A DNA stretch of 64,000 nt from Chiayiivirga flava (GCF_014202825.1 NZ_JACHHP010000001.1:930001-994000); one strand, 5' to 3'. Numbered from the stretch's first letter, positions 8,805-17,572 are shown. A program made the numbers and translations. Notes: generated from the letters alone by a model not told the origin.

Positions 8805-10646
8805 TTGACCAGGACTGCCGCGCAACGCATCGCCGCGTTGTTCAACGACCGTTTCGCCTCGCGCTTCGTCGCGCTGGGTGCGGCCGCGTTCGCCACCGTT
8901 CTGGTTCCCTACCTGCTGACGCGCAGCTGGTCGGACGAGGCCCTGGAAGCCGAGCATTGGGCGCGACACACGGCCGAGGTCTCGGATTCGACATCGCAGC
9001 TGATGTTCCACCTGCGCAACATGGAGGCCGCGACCTACGGACTGCTCGCGGGCGTCCAGGCGCCGTCGCTGCGCACGCGCTACGACAGTTCCCGCGCGGC
9101 CGTCGATCCGTTGCTCGAACGCATCCGCTCCATGACCCGGGACAACGCCGAGCAGCAGGTCCGCATCGGCCAGGTCAAGGCCACGCTCGATCAGCGCTTG
9201 CCGTACCTCGACGCGGCCGTGACCCAGACCGACCCGGCCGAACGCGCCGCCTCGCTCGGACAGCTCGAGCGCATGCTCAACGAGGGCTCGGTGGGCGATG
9301 TCGTCGGCGAACTCGCCGCCGCGGAAGACCGGCTGCTTATCGAACGCACCCGCCACGCCGCGCGCCAGCGCGACAACGTGCGCTGGCTGCAGACCCTGTC
9401 CCTGGTGGCGCAATTGCTGCTGCTGGGCGGCATCGCGTGGGTGGCCGAACGCGCGCTGCGCCGCCGCCGCGTTGCCGAACACCGCTCCAGCGATGCCGAT
9501 ACGCGCAGCCGCGCCATCGTCGACTCGGTGCGCGAGCCGATCGCCCTGCTCGACGGCGGGCTGCGGGTGGTCATGCACAACACCGCGTTCGTCGAGTTCT
9601 ATGGCGAACCGGACGCCGGCCCCCAGGGCGACCTGCGCGAGCTGGGCGGCGGCGCCTGGCACGATCCGACGCTCGCGCAACGCCTCGTCGATGTGGTCAC
9701 GCGCGACCGCGAGATCTGGGATTACGAGCTGCGCCAGCGCACCGTCGACGGCGTGCAGCGGCAGGTGCTGGTGAACGCCAAGCGCATTGCGCTGCCGGAC
9801 GACACCGACACCGCCGTGCTGCTGACGGTGAACGACGTCACGCCGCAGAAACTCGCCGAACGGCAGGCGCTGGAACTCAACCGGCAGCTCGAAGGCAAGG
9901 TCGCGCAGATCAGCGAGGTCAATCGCGAACTCGAAGCGTTCAGCTATTCGGTATCGCACGATCTGCGCGCGCCGCTGCGCCACATCGCGGGGTTCGCCGA
10001 AAAGCTGCGCGGCCACCTCGACCCGTCCGTGCTCGACGACGAACGGGCCCGCCACTATCTCGACGTGATCAGCAGCTCCGCTGCCCGCATGGCGGTGCTG
10101 ATCGACGATCTGCTGCTGTATTCGCGCCTTGGCCGCCACGCGATGCGCGTGCACGCGGTCGACATGGACAAGCTCGTGCGCGAAGTGCGCGAGATGCTCT
10201 CGAGCAGCCGCGCCGAAGGGCGCATCGAGTGGCGGATCGACGCGCTGCCGACGGTGCCGGGCGACGAAACGATGTTGCGCCAGGTGTGGCAGAACCTGCT
10301 GTCGAACGCGATCAAGTACTCCTCGCAGCGCGAAGTGGCGAAGATCGAGATCGGCTATCGCCTCGACGGCGCCATGCACCAGTTCCGCGTGCGCGACAAC
10401 GGCGTCGGTTTCGACATGGAGTACGCCGGGAAACTGTTCGGCGTGTTCCAGCGCCTGCACAAGGCCTCGGAGTTTCCCGGCAGCGGCATCGGTCTTGCCA
10501 ACGTGCGGCGGATCGTCTCGCGCCACGGCGGCCGGGTCTGGGCCGACGCCGAAATCGGCAATGGCGCAAGCTTCCATTTCACCCTGCCGGTGCGGCAGGA
10601 CCACAGCGCGAACGCACGCGATGTCACCACGGAGAACACACAATGA
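8805..10646 (+). CDS. Membrane-bound sensor histidine kinase (CHASE3-like, PAS, HisKA, HATPase)
   Basis: A 613-aa kinase. Helix 1 lies at about residues 21-40 and helix 2 at about 198-216, flanking a helical CHASE3-like periplasmic sensor. A PAS-like region spans about 240-350. The HisKA domain carries the phospho-acceptor H385 (SVSHDLRAPLRHIAGF). The HATPase domain has N-box LLSNAIKYSS, G1 DNGVGFD and G2 GSGIGLANV. This HisKA type resembles kinases paired with Rcp1-like single-domain regulators, and such a regulator follows with an ATGA overlap. The start is a TTG at 8805, chosen because the first helix needs it; no nearby ATG exists. The signal sensed is unknown. Confidence 0.88.
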   Translation: MTRTAAQRIAALFNDRFASRFVALGAAAFATVLVPYLLTRSWSDEALEAEHWARHTAEVSDSTSQLMFHLRNMEAATYGLLAGVQAPSLRTRYDSSRAAVDPLLERIRSMTRDNAEQQVRIGQVKATLDQRLPYLDAAVTQTDPAERAASLGQLERMLNEGSVGDVVGELAAAEDRLLIERTRHAARQRDNVRWLQTLSLVAQLLLLGGIAWVAERALRRRRVAEHRSSDADTRSRAIVDSVREPIALLDGGLRVVMHNTAFVEFYGEPDAGPQGDLRELGGGAWHDPTLAQRLVDVVTRDREIWDYELRQRTVDGVQRQVLVNAKRIALPDDTDTAVLLTVNDVTPQKLAERQALELNRQLEGKVAQISEVNRELEAFSYSVSHDLRAPLRHIAGFAEKLRGHLDPSVLDDERARHYLDVISSSAARMAVLIDDLLLYSRLGRHAMRVHAVDMDKLVREVREMLSSSRAEGRIEWRIDALPTVPGDETMLRQVWQNLLSNAIKYSSQREVAKIEIGYRLDGAMHQFRVRDNGVGFDMEYAGKLFGVFQRLHKASEFPGSGIGLANVRRIVSRHGGRVWADAEIGNGASFHFTLPVRQDHSANARDVTTENTQ

Positions 10647-11092
10647 ACAGGGGCGACCTGCGCACCATCCTGCTGGCGGAAGACAATCCCGCCGATGCGG
10701 AAATGACCATGGACGCGCTGCGCGAAGCAAAGCTCGCCAATCCGGTCGTGCACGTGGAGGACGGCGTCGAGACGCTGCATTACCTGCGCTGCACCGGCCC
10801 CTACGCCAGCCGCACGCCCGGACCGCCGGCCGTGGTGCTGCTCGACATCAAGATGCCGCTCATGGACGGACTGGAAGTGCTCACCCAGATGCGCTCGGAC
10901 CCCGCGCTCAAGCGCGTGCCGGTTGTGGTGCTGTCGTCCTCGCGCGAGGAAAGCGACCTCATCCGCAGCTGGGACCTGGGCGTCAACGCCTATGTGGTCA
11001 AGCCGGTGGACGTGAAACAATTCTTCGAGGCGGTGCAGACGCTCGGCACCTTCTGGGCCGTCCTCAACCAAGCTCCCTTCACCTCGGACTGA
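10643..11092 (+). CDS. Rcp1-like single-domain response regulator
   Basis: A 149-aa stand-alone receiver of the Rcp1 type, longer than CheY. The acidic pocket is in LLAEDNPADAEM, the phospho-acceptor is D68 (VVLLDIKMPLMDGLEV) and the lysine is K120 (YVVKPVD). The long alpha1-beta2 insertion (VEDGVETLHYLRC) is typical of this subfamily. Its ATG overlaps the kinase stop (ATGA), so the kinase at 8805 is the probable donor. It has no DNA-binding domain, so it likely relays to another protein, perhaps the hybrid kinase 17 bp downstream. Confidence 0.9.
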   Translation: MNRGDLRTILLAEDNPADAEMTMDALREAKLANPVVHVEDGVETLHYLRCTGPYASRTPGPPAVVLLDIKMPLMDGLEVLTQMRSDPALKRVPVVVLSSSREESDLIRSWDLGVNAYVVKPVDVKQFFEAVQTLGTFWAVLNQAPFTSD

Positions 11093-11108
11093 CGGAACGC
11101 CGCTCGCC

Positions 11109-12662
11109 ATGCACGCCGACAACGGTCGTCGACTTCCCCAACGCATCCACGTACTGCACATCGAGGACGATCCGGTCGACGTCGAACTGATCGCGTCCTT
11201 CCTCGGCGATGCCGGCGTCGACATCGAGTGGACGCACGTCGACGACGAGATCTCGCTCGCGCGTGCGCTGTCCGAGCGCAAACCCGACCTGGTGCTGTCG
11301 GACCTGACCATGCCCGGCTTCTCCGGCTACAAGGCGCTGGAGCTGGTGCGCGAACGCTCGCCCTACATTCCCTTCATCTTCGTGTCGGGCACGATGGGCG
11401 AGGAAACCGCGGTCGACGCGCTGCGCCTGGGTGCCACCGACTACATCCTCAAGAGCAGCATGGCGCGGCTGCCGTCCGCGGTGCGGCGCGCCCTGCGCGA
11501 GGCCGAGGAACGCGAGCTGCGCGACCGCACCGAGGCCGAACTGATGCGCTCGCAGCGCCTGGACAGCCTCGCGATGCTCGCCGGCGGCCTGAGCCACGAT
11601 CTGCGCAACATCCTGCAGCCGCTGCTGATGGTGGCGCCGATGATTTCCGAGCGCACCGACGACACCCGCCTGCTGCGCCTGGGCGAGCTGGTCGAAGACT
11701 GCGCCAAGCGTGGCCTGGACATGGTCGCGTCGATGCTCTCGTTCGCGCGCGGCGCCCGGCAGGCCGGCTCCACGGTCAACGTCAAGCAGCTGCTGCGCGC
11801 GCTCGACCTGCTGATGCGCGGCACGCTGCCGCGCAACGTCGTGCTCGACATTTCCGACGTGCCGAACGATCTCAACTTCGAAGGCAACGACACCGAACTG
11901 CAGCAGTGCCTGCTGAACCTGTGCCTGAACGCGATCCAGGCGATGCCGTCCGGCGGCACGCTGACGCTGCGCGCCGAGCGCACCTGGGTCGATGCGGACG
12001 GCCAGCGCGCCGCGGGCGAGTACCTGCGGATCGCGGTCTCCGACACCGGCGTGGGCATGGACGAGGACGTGCAGCGCCGGCTGTTCACGCCGTTCTTCAC
12101 CACCAAGCCCGACGGCACCGGCCTCGGGCTGCTGTCGTGCAAGCGGATCGTCGAAAACCACCGCGGGCTGCTTGGCGTGACGAGCGCGCCCGGCGAAGGC
12201 ACCACGTTCCAGATCCTGCTGCCGCTGGAACTGGAAACCGCCGACGCCCGCGGCCGTTCGGAGACGGTGCGCAACGCGCGCCTGCTGGTGGTGGCCGAAA
12301 GCGCCGGCAGCCTCTCGCTGCTTGGCGACGGCCTCGCGGTGGAGGGGTACAAGACGCACGTCGCGCAGGGCGGCACGGCCGCGATCCGCTTCTTCGAAAG
12401 CGAACAGATTCCGGACCTGATCGTGCTGGACGCGGACATGCGCCTGTTGTCCGGCGTGCGGACGCTGGTGGAACTGCAGGAGCGCAAGTACGTGGGTCCC
12501 GTGCTGCTGCTGGTGGACGACGACGCCGAGACCGACGCGGACCAGTGGCCGCAGGACCTGCGCATCCGCATCCTGCGCAAGCCGGTGGCCTTGCCGGAAC
12601 TGCTGGAGGCAGTGAATCAGCTGTTGCAGGCGCGGGTGGTGGACGCGTCCGACGGTCGATGA
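11109..12662 (+). CDS. Hybrid response regulator/histidine kinase (REC-HisKA-HATPase-REC')
   Basis: A 517-aa soluble protein with no membrane helix. The N-terminal receiver (about 12-125) has D65 (LSDLTMPGFSGY). The dimerisation domain carries H163 (LAGGLSHDLRNILQPL). The HATPase domain has SDTGVGMD and GTGLGLLSCK. A second receiver-like domain covers about 405-505; it keeps an aspartate (IVLDADMRLL) and a lysine-proline (LRKPVALPE) but has lost the acidic pair (LLVVAES), so it may not be phosphorylated. It follows the kinase and regulator genes with a 16-bp gap, making a three-protein relay. The output is not encoded nearby; pilus genes flank the module. Confidence 0.88.
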   Translation: MHADNGRRLPQRIHVLHIEDDPVDVELIASFLGDAGVDIEWTHVDDEISLARALSERKPDLVLSDLTMPGFSGYKALELVRERSPYIPFIFVSGTMGEETAVDALRLGATDYILKSSMARLPSAVRRALREAEERELRDRTEAELMRSQRLDSLAMLAGGLSHDLRNILQPLLMVAPMISERTDDTRLLRLGELVEDCAKRGLDMVASMLSFARGARQAGSTVNVKQLLRALDLLMRGTLPRNVVLDISDVPNDLNFEGNDTELQQCLLNLCLNAIQAMPSGGTLTLRAERTWVDADGQRAAGEYLRIAVSDTGVGMDEDVQRRLFTPFFTTKPDGTGLGLLSCKRIVENHRGLLGVTSAPGEGTTFQILLPLELETADARGRSETVRNARLLVVAESAGSLSLLGDGLAVEGYKTHVAQGGTAAIRFFESEQIPDLIVLDADMRLLSGVRTLVELQERKYVGPVLLLVDDDAETDADQWPQDLRIRILRKPVALPELLEAVNQLLQARVVDASDGR

Positions 12663-12728
12663 CGGCCCGCGGCGGCGGCGTGCGGACGTCGCTGTCCGTT
12701 TCCGGGGTCGGAGTCGATGCGGGGACTC

Positions 12729-12770
12729 GCCCTCATCCGCCTGCCGGCACCTTCTCCCGCGGGGAGAAGG
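12729..12770. repeat. Family A element, left arm of an inverted pair
   Basis: This unit is the inverted counterpart of the one at 13023-13064: each reads CCTCATCCGCCTGCCGGCAC then the CTTCTCCC/GGGAGAAGG palindrome, in opposite orientation. The pair encloses about 250 bp with a 30-bp-period degenerate array. The gap 12663-13144 holds nothing else. Confidence 0.88.
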
Positions 12771-12815
12771 ATGGCTCGAACGGGTGCAGCGGTGCATTGC
12801 AGCGGCACGCCGCAG

Positions 12816-13022
12816 CGGTCGCCGGGGAATCCATCCGACTGAGACGGAGAAACCGTCTTCCTGAAGGAGGACGTCGCAGGAGTCCTACTCCTGCGCGATA
12901 ACGTCGAATGCATCCGTCTCCTGCGCGCGAACATCGCAGGTGCGCGAGCAGATCGCAGGAATCCCTGCCTCAGGTCAGAACGTCGAAGGAATCGTCCCCT
13001 CAAGCGAGACTGTCGAAGGAAT
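12816..13022. repeat. Degenerate 30-bp-period tandem array
   Basis: Units start near 12816, 12848, 12870, 12900, 12930, 12950, 12979 and 13009. Most are 29-31 bp; two are 20-22 bp. The loose consensus is (A/G)ACGTCGAAGGAATCC, then CTCCTGCGCGAG. Units have diverged strongly from each other. The last merges into the right-hand family A element. Confidence 0.7.
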
Positions 13023-13064
13023 CCTTCTCCCTGCGGGAGAAGGTGCCGGCAGGCGGATGAGGGC
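13023..13064. repeat. Family A element, right arm of an inverted pair
   Basis: Reverse-complement partner of 12729-12770: CCTTCTCCC, TGC, GGGAGAAGG, then GTGCCGGCAGGCGGATGAGG. It lies about 80 bp beyond the pilU stop. Confidence 0.88.
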
Positions 13065-13144
13065 GCCACGTCCGGCCGAGCCGAACCACACCCCACCCGC
13101 AGCAACCGAACACACCCGCACGAAAAATCGCGCACCACGCCCGC

Positions 13145-14275
13145 TCAGCGCGTCTCGATCAACTCCACGCCATCGAGCCCCTGCGACAATGTGTGCGCAT
13201 CGCCGCCCTGGGCCAGCTTGATGCGCAGGCGCACCTCGTTCGTCGAGTCGGCGTGCCGCAGCGCGTCCTCGTAAGAAATCTCGCCGGCCTGGTACAGCTC
13301 GAACAGGCTCTGGTCGAAGGTGCGCATGCCGAGGTTGGTCGACTCCTTCATCAGCTCCTTGAGCTTGTGGATCTCGCCGTCGCGGATGTAGTCCTGCACC
13401 AGCGGCGTGCCGAGCAGCACTTCCATCGCCACGCGGCGCGCCTTGCCGTCCGGCGTCGGCACCAGCTGCTGCGCGACCACGCCCTTGAGGTTCAGCGACA
13501 GGTCCATCAGCAGCTGGCTGCGGCGGTCCTCGGGGAAGAAGTTGATGATGCGGTCCATCGCCTGGTTGGCGTTGTTGGCGTGCAGGGTGCAGAGCACCAG
13601 ATGGCCGGTTTCGGCGAAGGCGATGGCGTGGTCCATGCCCTCGCGCGTGCGCACCTCGCCGATCATGATCACGTCCGGTGCCTGGCGCAGCGTGTTCTTC
13701 AGTGCGTTTTCCCACGAGTCGGTATCGATGCCCACTTCACGCTGCGTGACGATGCAGCCCTCGTGCTTGTGCACGAATTCGATCGGGTCCTCGATCGTGA
13801 TGATGTGGCCGGTGCTGTTCTGGTTGCGGTAGCCGATCATCGCGGCCAGCGAGGTCGACTTGCCGGTGCCGGTGGCGCCGACGAAGATGATGATGCCGCG
13901 CTTGGTCATCGCCAGCGTCTTGACGATCGGCGGCAGGCTCAGCTCCTCCACCGTCGGGATGCGCGACTCGATGCGGCGCAGCACCATGCCGACCTGGTTG
14001 CGCTGGTAGAAGCACGACACGCGGAACCGGCCCACGCCCGACACGCCGATCGCGAAGTTGCACTCGTGCGTCTTCTCGAACTCCTCGCGCTGCGCCGGCG
14101 TCATCACGTTGAGCACCAGGTCGCGGCTCTGCTGCGGCGTGAGCGGACTCTGCGTGATCGGCGACAGCTTGCCGTGCACCTTCATCGACGGCGCGACGCC
14201 GGCCGTGATGAACAGGTCGGACGCCTTCTTGTGCGCCATCAGCTTGAGGAACGAGGTGAAGTCGATGCTGCTCAT
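13145..14275 (-). CDS. pilU: Type IV pilus retraction accessory ATPase PilU
   Basis: A 376-aa hexameric ATPase of the PilT/PilU family, acting at the inner-membrane base of the type IV pilus to help retraction. The Walker A motif is GATGTGKST (residues 133-141). The Asp box/Walker B region holds DVIMIGEVRTREGMDHAI, and the His box is AETGHLVLCTLHANN. The N-terminal text FTSFLKLMAHKKASDLFIT, the QRNQVGMVLRRI segment and the length (longer than PilT) identify PilU. A GAAGGAG ribosome site precedes the ATG. It lies downstream of pilT, separated by a 148-bp hairpin-rich spacer. Confidence 0.95.
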   Translation of the reverse strand: MSSIDFTSFLKLMAHKKASDLFITAGVAPSMKVHGKLSPITQSPLTPQQSRDLVLNVMTPAQREEFEKTHECNFAIGVSGVGRFRVSCFYQRNQVGMVLRRIESRIPTVEELSLPPIVKTLAMTKRGIIIFVGATGTGKSTSLAAMIGYRNQNSTGHIITIEDPIEFVHKHEGCIVTQREVGIDTDSWENALKNTLRQAPDVIMIGEVRTREGMDHAIAFAETGHLVLCTLHANNANQAMDRIINFFPEDRRSQLLMDLSLNLKGVVAQQLVPTPDGKARRVAMEVLLGTPLVQDYIRDGEIHKLKELMKESTNLGMRTFDQSLFELYQAGEISYEDALRHADSTNEVRLRIKLAQGGDAHTLSQGLDGVELIETR

Positions 14276-14290
14276 GTTGGCTCCTTCGGA

Positions 14291-14420
14291 GCCGGGATTC
14301 GCGATTCGGGATTCGTGATTCGGAAGAGCAGCCCGCGACGGGTTGCATGCTTCGGATCACGAACGACCAACCACGTTGCCGGCTTTTGCGAATCACGAAT
14401 CCCGAATCACGAATCCCGGC
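14291..14420. repeat. Inverted repeat of (G/C)GATTCG-type motifs in the pilT-pilU spacer (family D)
   Basis: The left arm (14291-14322) and right arm (14389-14420) are reverse complements at 31 of 32 positions. Each arm is built of GGGATTCG/TGATTCG motifs. The loop is 66 nt. It is related to the motif around 6217-6241. Transcribed from pilT into pilU it would form a long hairpin between the two coding regions. Confidence 0.9.
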
Positions 14421-14423
14421 CGC

Positions 14424-15461
14424 TCACTCGAACAACCGCTTGTCCTTCGCATATTCCTTGGCACTCACGCGCGTGATCAGGCCACGCTTGACCAGATCCT
14501 GCAGGCACTGGTCGAGCGTCTGCATGCCCACGCTCTGGCCGGTCTGGATGGCCGAATACATCTGCGCGACCTTGTCTTCGCGGATCAGGTTGCGGATCGC
14601 CGGCACCGCGACCATGATCTCGTGCGCCGCCACGCGGCCGCCGCCGACTTTCTTCAGCAGCGATTGCGAGATCACCGCGCGCAGCGATTCGGACAGCATC
14701 GAGCGCACCATCGGTTTTTCGCCGGCGGGGAACACGTCGATGATGCGGTCGATGGTTTTCGCAGCCGAGCTCGTGTGCAGCGTGCCGAACACCAGGTGGC
14801 CGGTTTCCGCGGCGGTCAGCGCCAGGCGGATGGTTTCCAGGTCGCGCAGCTCGCCGACGAGGATGTAGTCGGGGTCTTCGCGCAACGCGGAGCGCAAGGC
14901 CTCGTTGAAGCCGTGCGTGTCGCGGTGCACCTCGCGCTGGTTGATCAGGCACTTGTTCGAGGTGTGCACGAACTCGATCGGATCCTCGACCGTGAGGATG
15001 TGGCCGTACTGGCCCTTGTTGATGTGGTCCACCATCGCCGCGAGCGTGGTCGACTTTCCCGAACCGGTCGGGCCGGTGACGAGGATCAGCCCCTGCGGCT
15101 GGTCGATCAGCTCGCGGAAGATCTTCGGCGCGGCGAGGTCGTCGAGCGTGAGCACTTCCGACGGAATGGTCCGGAACACCGCGCCCGCGCCGCGATTCTG
15201 GTTGAAGGCGTTGACGCGGAAACGCGCCAGGCCCGGGATTTCGAACGAGAAGTCGACCTCGAGGAATTCCTCGTAGTCGCGCCGCGCCTTGTCCGACATG
15301 ATGTCGTAGACGAGCGAATGGACCTGCTTGTGGTCCAGTGCCGGGATATTGATGCGGCGCACGTCGCCGTCGACGCGGATCATCGGCGGCAGACCCGCCG
15401 ACAGGTGCAGGTCCGACGCCTTGTTCTTGACCGAAAACGCCAGCAGTTCGGCGATATCCAT
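14424..15461 (-). CDS. pilT: Type IV pilus retraction ATPase PilT
   Basis: A 345-aa hexameric ATPase that powers pilus retraction and twitching. It opens with MDIAELLAFSVKNKASDLHL, a PilT hallmark. Walker A is GPTGSGKST (130-138), the Asp box is ILTVEDPIEFVHT, Walker B is DYILVGELRDLETIRLAL, and the His box is AETGHLVFGTLHTSSA. The C-terminal region has the conserved AIRNLIREDK segment. Length equals Pseudomonas PilT (344 aa). It is divergent from yggS, as in Pseudomonas. A TATACT hexamer at 15543-15538 may be part of its promoter. Confidence 0.97.
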   Translation of the reverse strand: MDIAELLAFSVKNKASDLHLSAGLPPMIRVDGDVRRINIPALDHKQVHSLVYDIMSDKARRDYEEFLEVDFSFEIPGLARFRVNAFNQNRGAGAVFRTIPSEVLTLDDLAAPKIFRELIDQPQGLILVTGPTGSGKSTTLAAMVDHINKGQYGHILTVEDPIEFVHTSNKCLINQREVHRDTHGFNEALRSALREDPDYILVGELRDLETIRLALTAAETGHLVFGTLHTSSAAKTIDRIIDVFPAGEKPMVRSMLSESLRAVISQSLLKKVGGGRVAAHEIMVAVPAIRNLIREDKVAQMYSAIQTGQSVGMQTLDQCLQDLVKRGLITRVSAKEYAKDKRLFE

Positions 15462-15577
15462 GAAGAGCCCTTCCCCCGTAGAACGGCACGAGAGCCGCTA
15501 CACTCGCCGGCGCGCCGGCGCACCCGTATTCAGCCGCAGTATAGCTCTCAATCAAGCATTTGCGACGGCAATCTCCG

Positions 15578-16270
15578 ATGTCACCCGAACCTGAACCCCC
15601 CCTTGCGAGCCTGCGTCTGCGCATCGCGCAGGCAACACCCCCGGACGTGGGGCATGCGGCCCGCGCGCCGGTGCGATTGCTCGCGGTGAGCAAGCTGCAA
15701 CCGGCCTCCGCAGTGGCGGCGCTTGCCGCCCAAGGCCAGACCGCGTTCGGCGAGAACTACGTGCAGGAGGCGATGGCGAAGCGGGCCGAGCTTGCGGCGC
15801 TTGGACTCGAATGGCATCTCATCGGACCGCTGCAGTCGAACAAGTGCCGCGACGCCGCCGCGACGTTCGACTGGGTGCAGTCGGTCGACCGGACCAAGCT
15901 CGTCGGCCTGCTGGCGCGGCATCGGCCGGCCGGTGCGGCGCCGCTGAACGTGCTGCTGCAGGTGAACGTGGAGGGCGAGGCGTCGAAAGCGGGCTGCGCG
16001 CCCGAAGCGGTGGATGCGCTCGCGGCGGCGGTGGCTGCGGAGCCGGCCCTGCGGTTGCGCGGGTTGATGGCGATTCCGGTGCCGCATGCGGACGTGGAGC
16101 AGCGCCGTCCCGCATTCCGCGCGATGCGTGCGCTGTTCGAGCGACTGCGGGCGCGGTACGCCGACGTCGATACGCTGTCGATGGGGATGAGCGACGACTT
16201 CGCGGTGGCGATCGAGGAAGGCGCGACGATGGTGCGGGTGGGGACGGCGCTGTTCGGGGCGCGGGGGTGA
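15578..16270 (+). CDS. yggS: PLP homeostasis protein (YggS/PROSC family)
   Basis: A 230-aa alanine-racemase-fold PLP-binding protein that keeps free pyridoxal phosphate in balance and indirectly affects amino-acid pools. The PLP lysine is K39 in LLAVSKLQP. Family segments are GENYVQEA, LEWHLIGPLQSNK, LLQVNVEGEASKAG and the phosphate-binding LSMGMSDDFAVAIEEGATMVR. The ATG at 15578 is chosen over an in-frame TTG at 15560. It is divergent from pilT and followed by proC, the conserved yggS-proC-yggT order, although repeats separate it from proC. Confidence 0.95.
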   Translation: MSPEPEPPLASLRLRIAQATPPDVGHAARAPVRLLAVSKLQPASAVAALAAQGQTAFGENYVQEAMAKRAELAALGLEWHLIGPLQSNKCRDAAATFDWVQSVDRTKLVGLLARHRPAGAAPLNVLLQVNVEGEASKAGCAPEAVDALAAAVAAEPALRLRGLMAIPVPHADVEQRRPAFRAMRALFERLRARYADVDTLSMGMSDDFAVAIEEGATMVRVGTALFGARG

Positions 16271-16366
16271 GGCTGGGTTTCGCGATCTGCGCGATGGCCG
16301 GCGTCGGCTGTCGGTCCGTTCGGCACGGGCGCATTCCTGGGACGGGGTCGGAGCCCGATGTGGCTC

Positions 16367-16408
16367 GCCCTCATCCGCCTGCCGGCACCTTCTCCCGACG
16401 GGAGAAGG
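16367..16408. repeat. Family A element, left arm of an inverted pair
   Basis: GCCCTCATCCGCCTGCCGGC, then ACC and the CTTCTCCC/GGGAGAAGG palindrome. It is inverted relative to 16518-16558, with a 109-bp loop. Confidence 0.88.
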
Positions 16409-16517
16409 AACGCCGGCGTGGAGCGTTCGGCAAGCCCATCCGTTTTCGACTCGGTCACGGTGCAACGAGGCCGAGCATCCGACCTGCAATCTCGCTCCGC
16501 GGCCCCGACGCAGGAAT

Positions 16518-16558
16518 CCTTCTCCCCTCGGGAGAAGGTGCCGGCAGGCGGATGAGGG
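16518..16558. repeat. Family A element, right arm of an inverted pair
   Basis: CCTTCTCCC, CTC, GGGAGAAGG, then GTGCCGGCAGGCGGATGAGG: the reverse complement of 16367-16408. Confidence 0.88.
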
Positions 16559-16602
16559 ACGCGACTCCCACGCCAACCCGGCCTGCCACCACGCCCGCCA
16601 TC

Positions 16603-16670
16603 GACGCCGCCTTCGAACAGCATACGCCGGAACGTCGACCCCGCCTTCGACCAGCCCAAGCCGGAACGTC
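16603..16670. repeat. 34-bp direct duplication upstream of proC
   Basis: Units 16603-16636 and 16637-16670 share CCGCCTTCGA(A/C)CAGC, then GCCGGAACGTC. The rest of the 16271-16747 gap shows no gene. Confidence 0.75.
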
Positions 16671-16747
16671 GACCGAACTCATACACCCGATACCCACCCG
16701 CCCCCTTCCCCCAAGCTATCCTCCCCGCTGCTTCCGGACGCCACCCC

Positions 16748-17572
16748 ATGCCCACATCCTCCCCGCGCATCGCCTTCATCGGCGGCGGCAACATGGCCCG
16801 CTCCCTGATCGGCGGCCTCGTCGCCCAGGGCACATCGGCCGCATCGATCGCCGTCGCCGAACCCAACGCCGCCGCACGCGATGCGCTCGTCGCCGACTAC
16901 GGCATCGCGGCCTTCGCCGACAACACCGACGCCGCCCGCAACGCCGACATCATCGTCCTTGCCGTCAAGCCGCAGGTCATGCGCAGCGTCTGCGAACCGC
17001 TCGCCACGCTCGCCGCCGGCACCCTGTTCGTTTCCATCGCCGCCGGCATCGGCTGCGCACAGCTCGACGCCTGGCTCGGCGGCGGTCGCGCCATCGTGCG
17101 CTGCATGCCGAACACGCCGGCACTCGTCGGCGCCGGCGCGACCGGGATGTACGCCAACCCCGCCGTCTCGCCGGCGCAGTCCGACGCCGCGCGGACGCTG
17201 CTGCAGGGCGCCGGCATCACGGTGCGCATCGCCGACGAAGCGCTGATGGACGCGGTCACCGCCGTCTCGGGCAGCGGCCCTGCCTATTTCTTCCTGCTGA
17301 CCGAAGCGCTGCAGGCCGCGGGCGAGGCGCAGGGTCTGCCGCCGGACGCCGCGCGCGCGCTTGCGGTGCAGACCTGCCTCGGCGCCGGCCGCATGCTGGC
17401 CGAATCGGGCGAGTCGGCCGCCACGCTGCGCCAGCGCGTCACCTCGCCGAACGGCACCACCCAGGCCGCGCTCGACTCGTTCGAGGCCGACGGGCTGCGC
17501 GACATCGTGCGCCGCGCGGTCGAGGCCGCCACGCGACGCGGTGGCGAACTGGCACGCCAATCCGCACAATGA
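16748..17572 (+). CDS. proC: Pyrroline-5-carboxylate reductase
   Basis: A 274-aa NAD(P)H-dependent enzyme for the last step of proline synthesis. The Rossmann motif is IAFIGGGNMARSLIGGL (residues 8-24). The cofactor segment is IIVLAVKPQVM, then RCMPNTPALVGAGATGMY. The catalytic/dimer region is AVSGSGPAYFFLLTEAL, and the C-terminal signature is LRQRVTSPNGTTQAAL. Length and motifs are complete. yggT follows 4 bp after the stop. Confidence 0.97.
   Translation: MPTSSPRIAFIGGGNMARSLIGGLVAQGTSAASIAVAEPNAAARDALVADYGIAAFADNTDAARNADIIVLAVKPQVMRSVCEPLATLAAGTLFVSIAAGIGCAQLDAWLGGGRAIVRCMPNTPALVGAGATGMYANPAVSPAQSDAARTLLQGAGITVRIADEALMDAVTAVSGSGPAYFFLLTEALQAAGEAQGLPPDAARALAVQTCLGAGRMLAESGESAATLRQRVTSPNGTTQAALDSFEADGLRDIVRRAVEAATRRGGELARQSAQ

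Noticed and set aside
12816..13055. 30-bp-period units looked like a CRISPR array
   Set aside because: Units are degenerate and adjacent with no unique spacers of constant length; no cas genes nearby.
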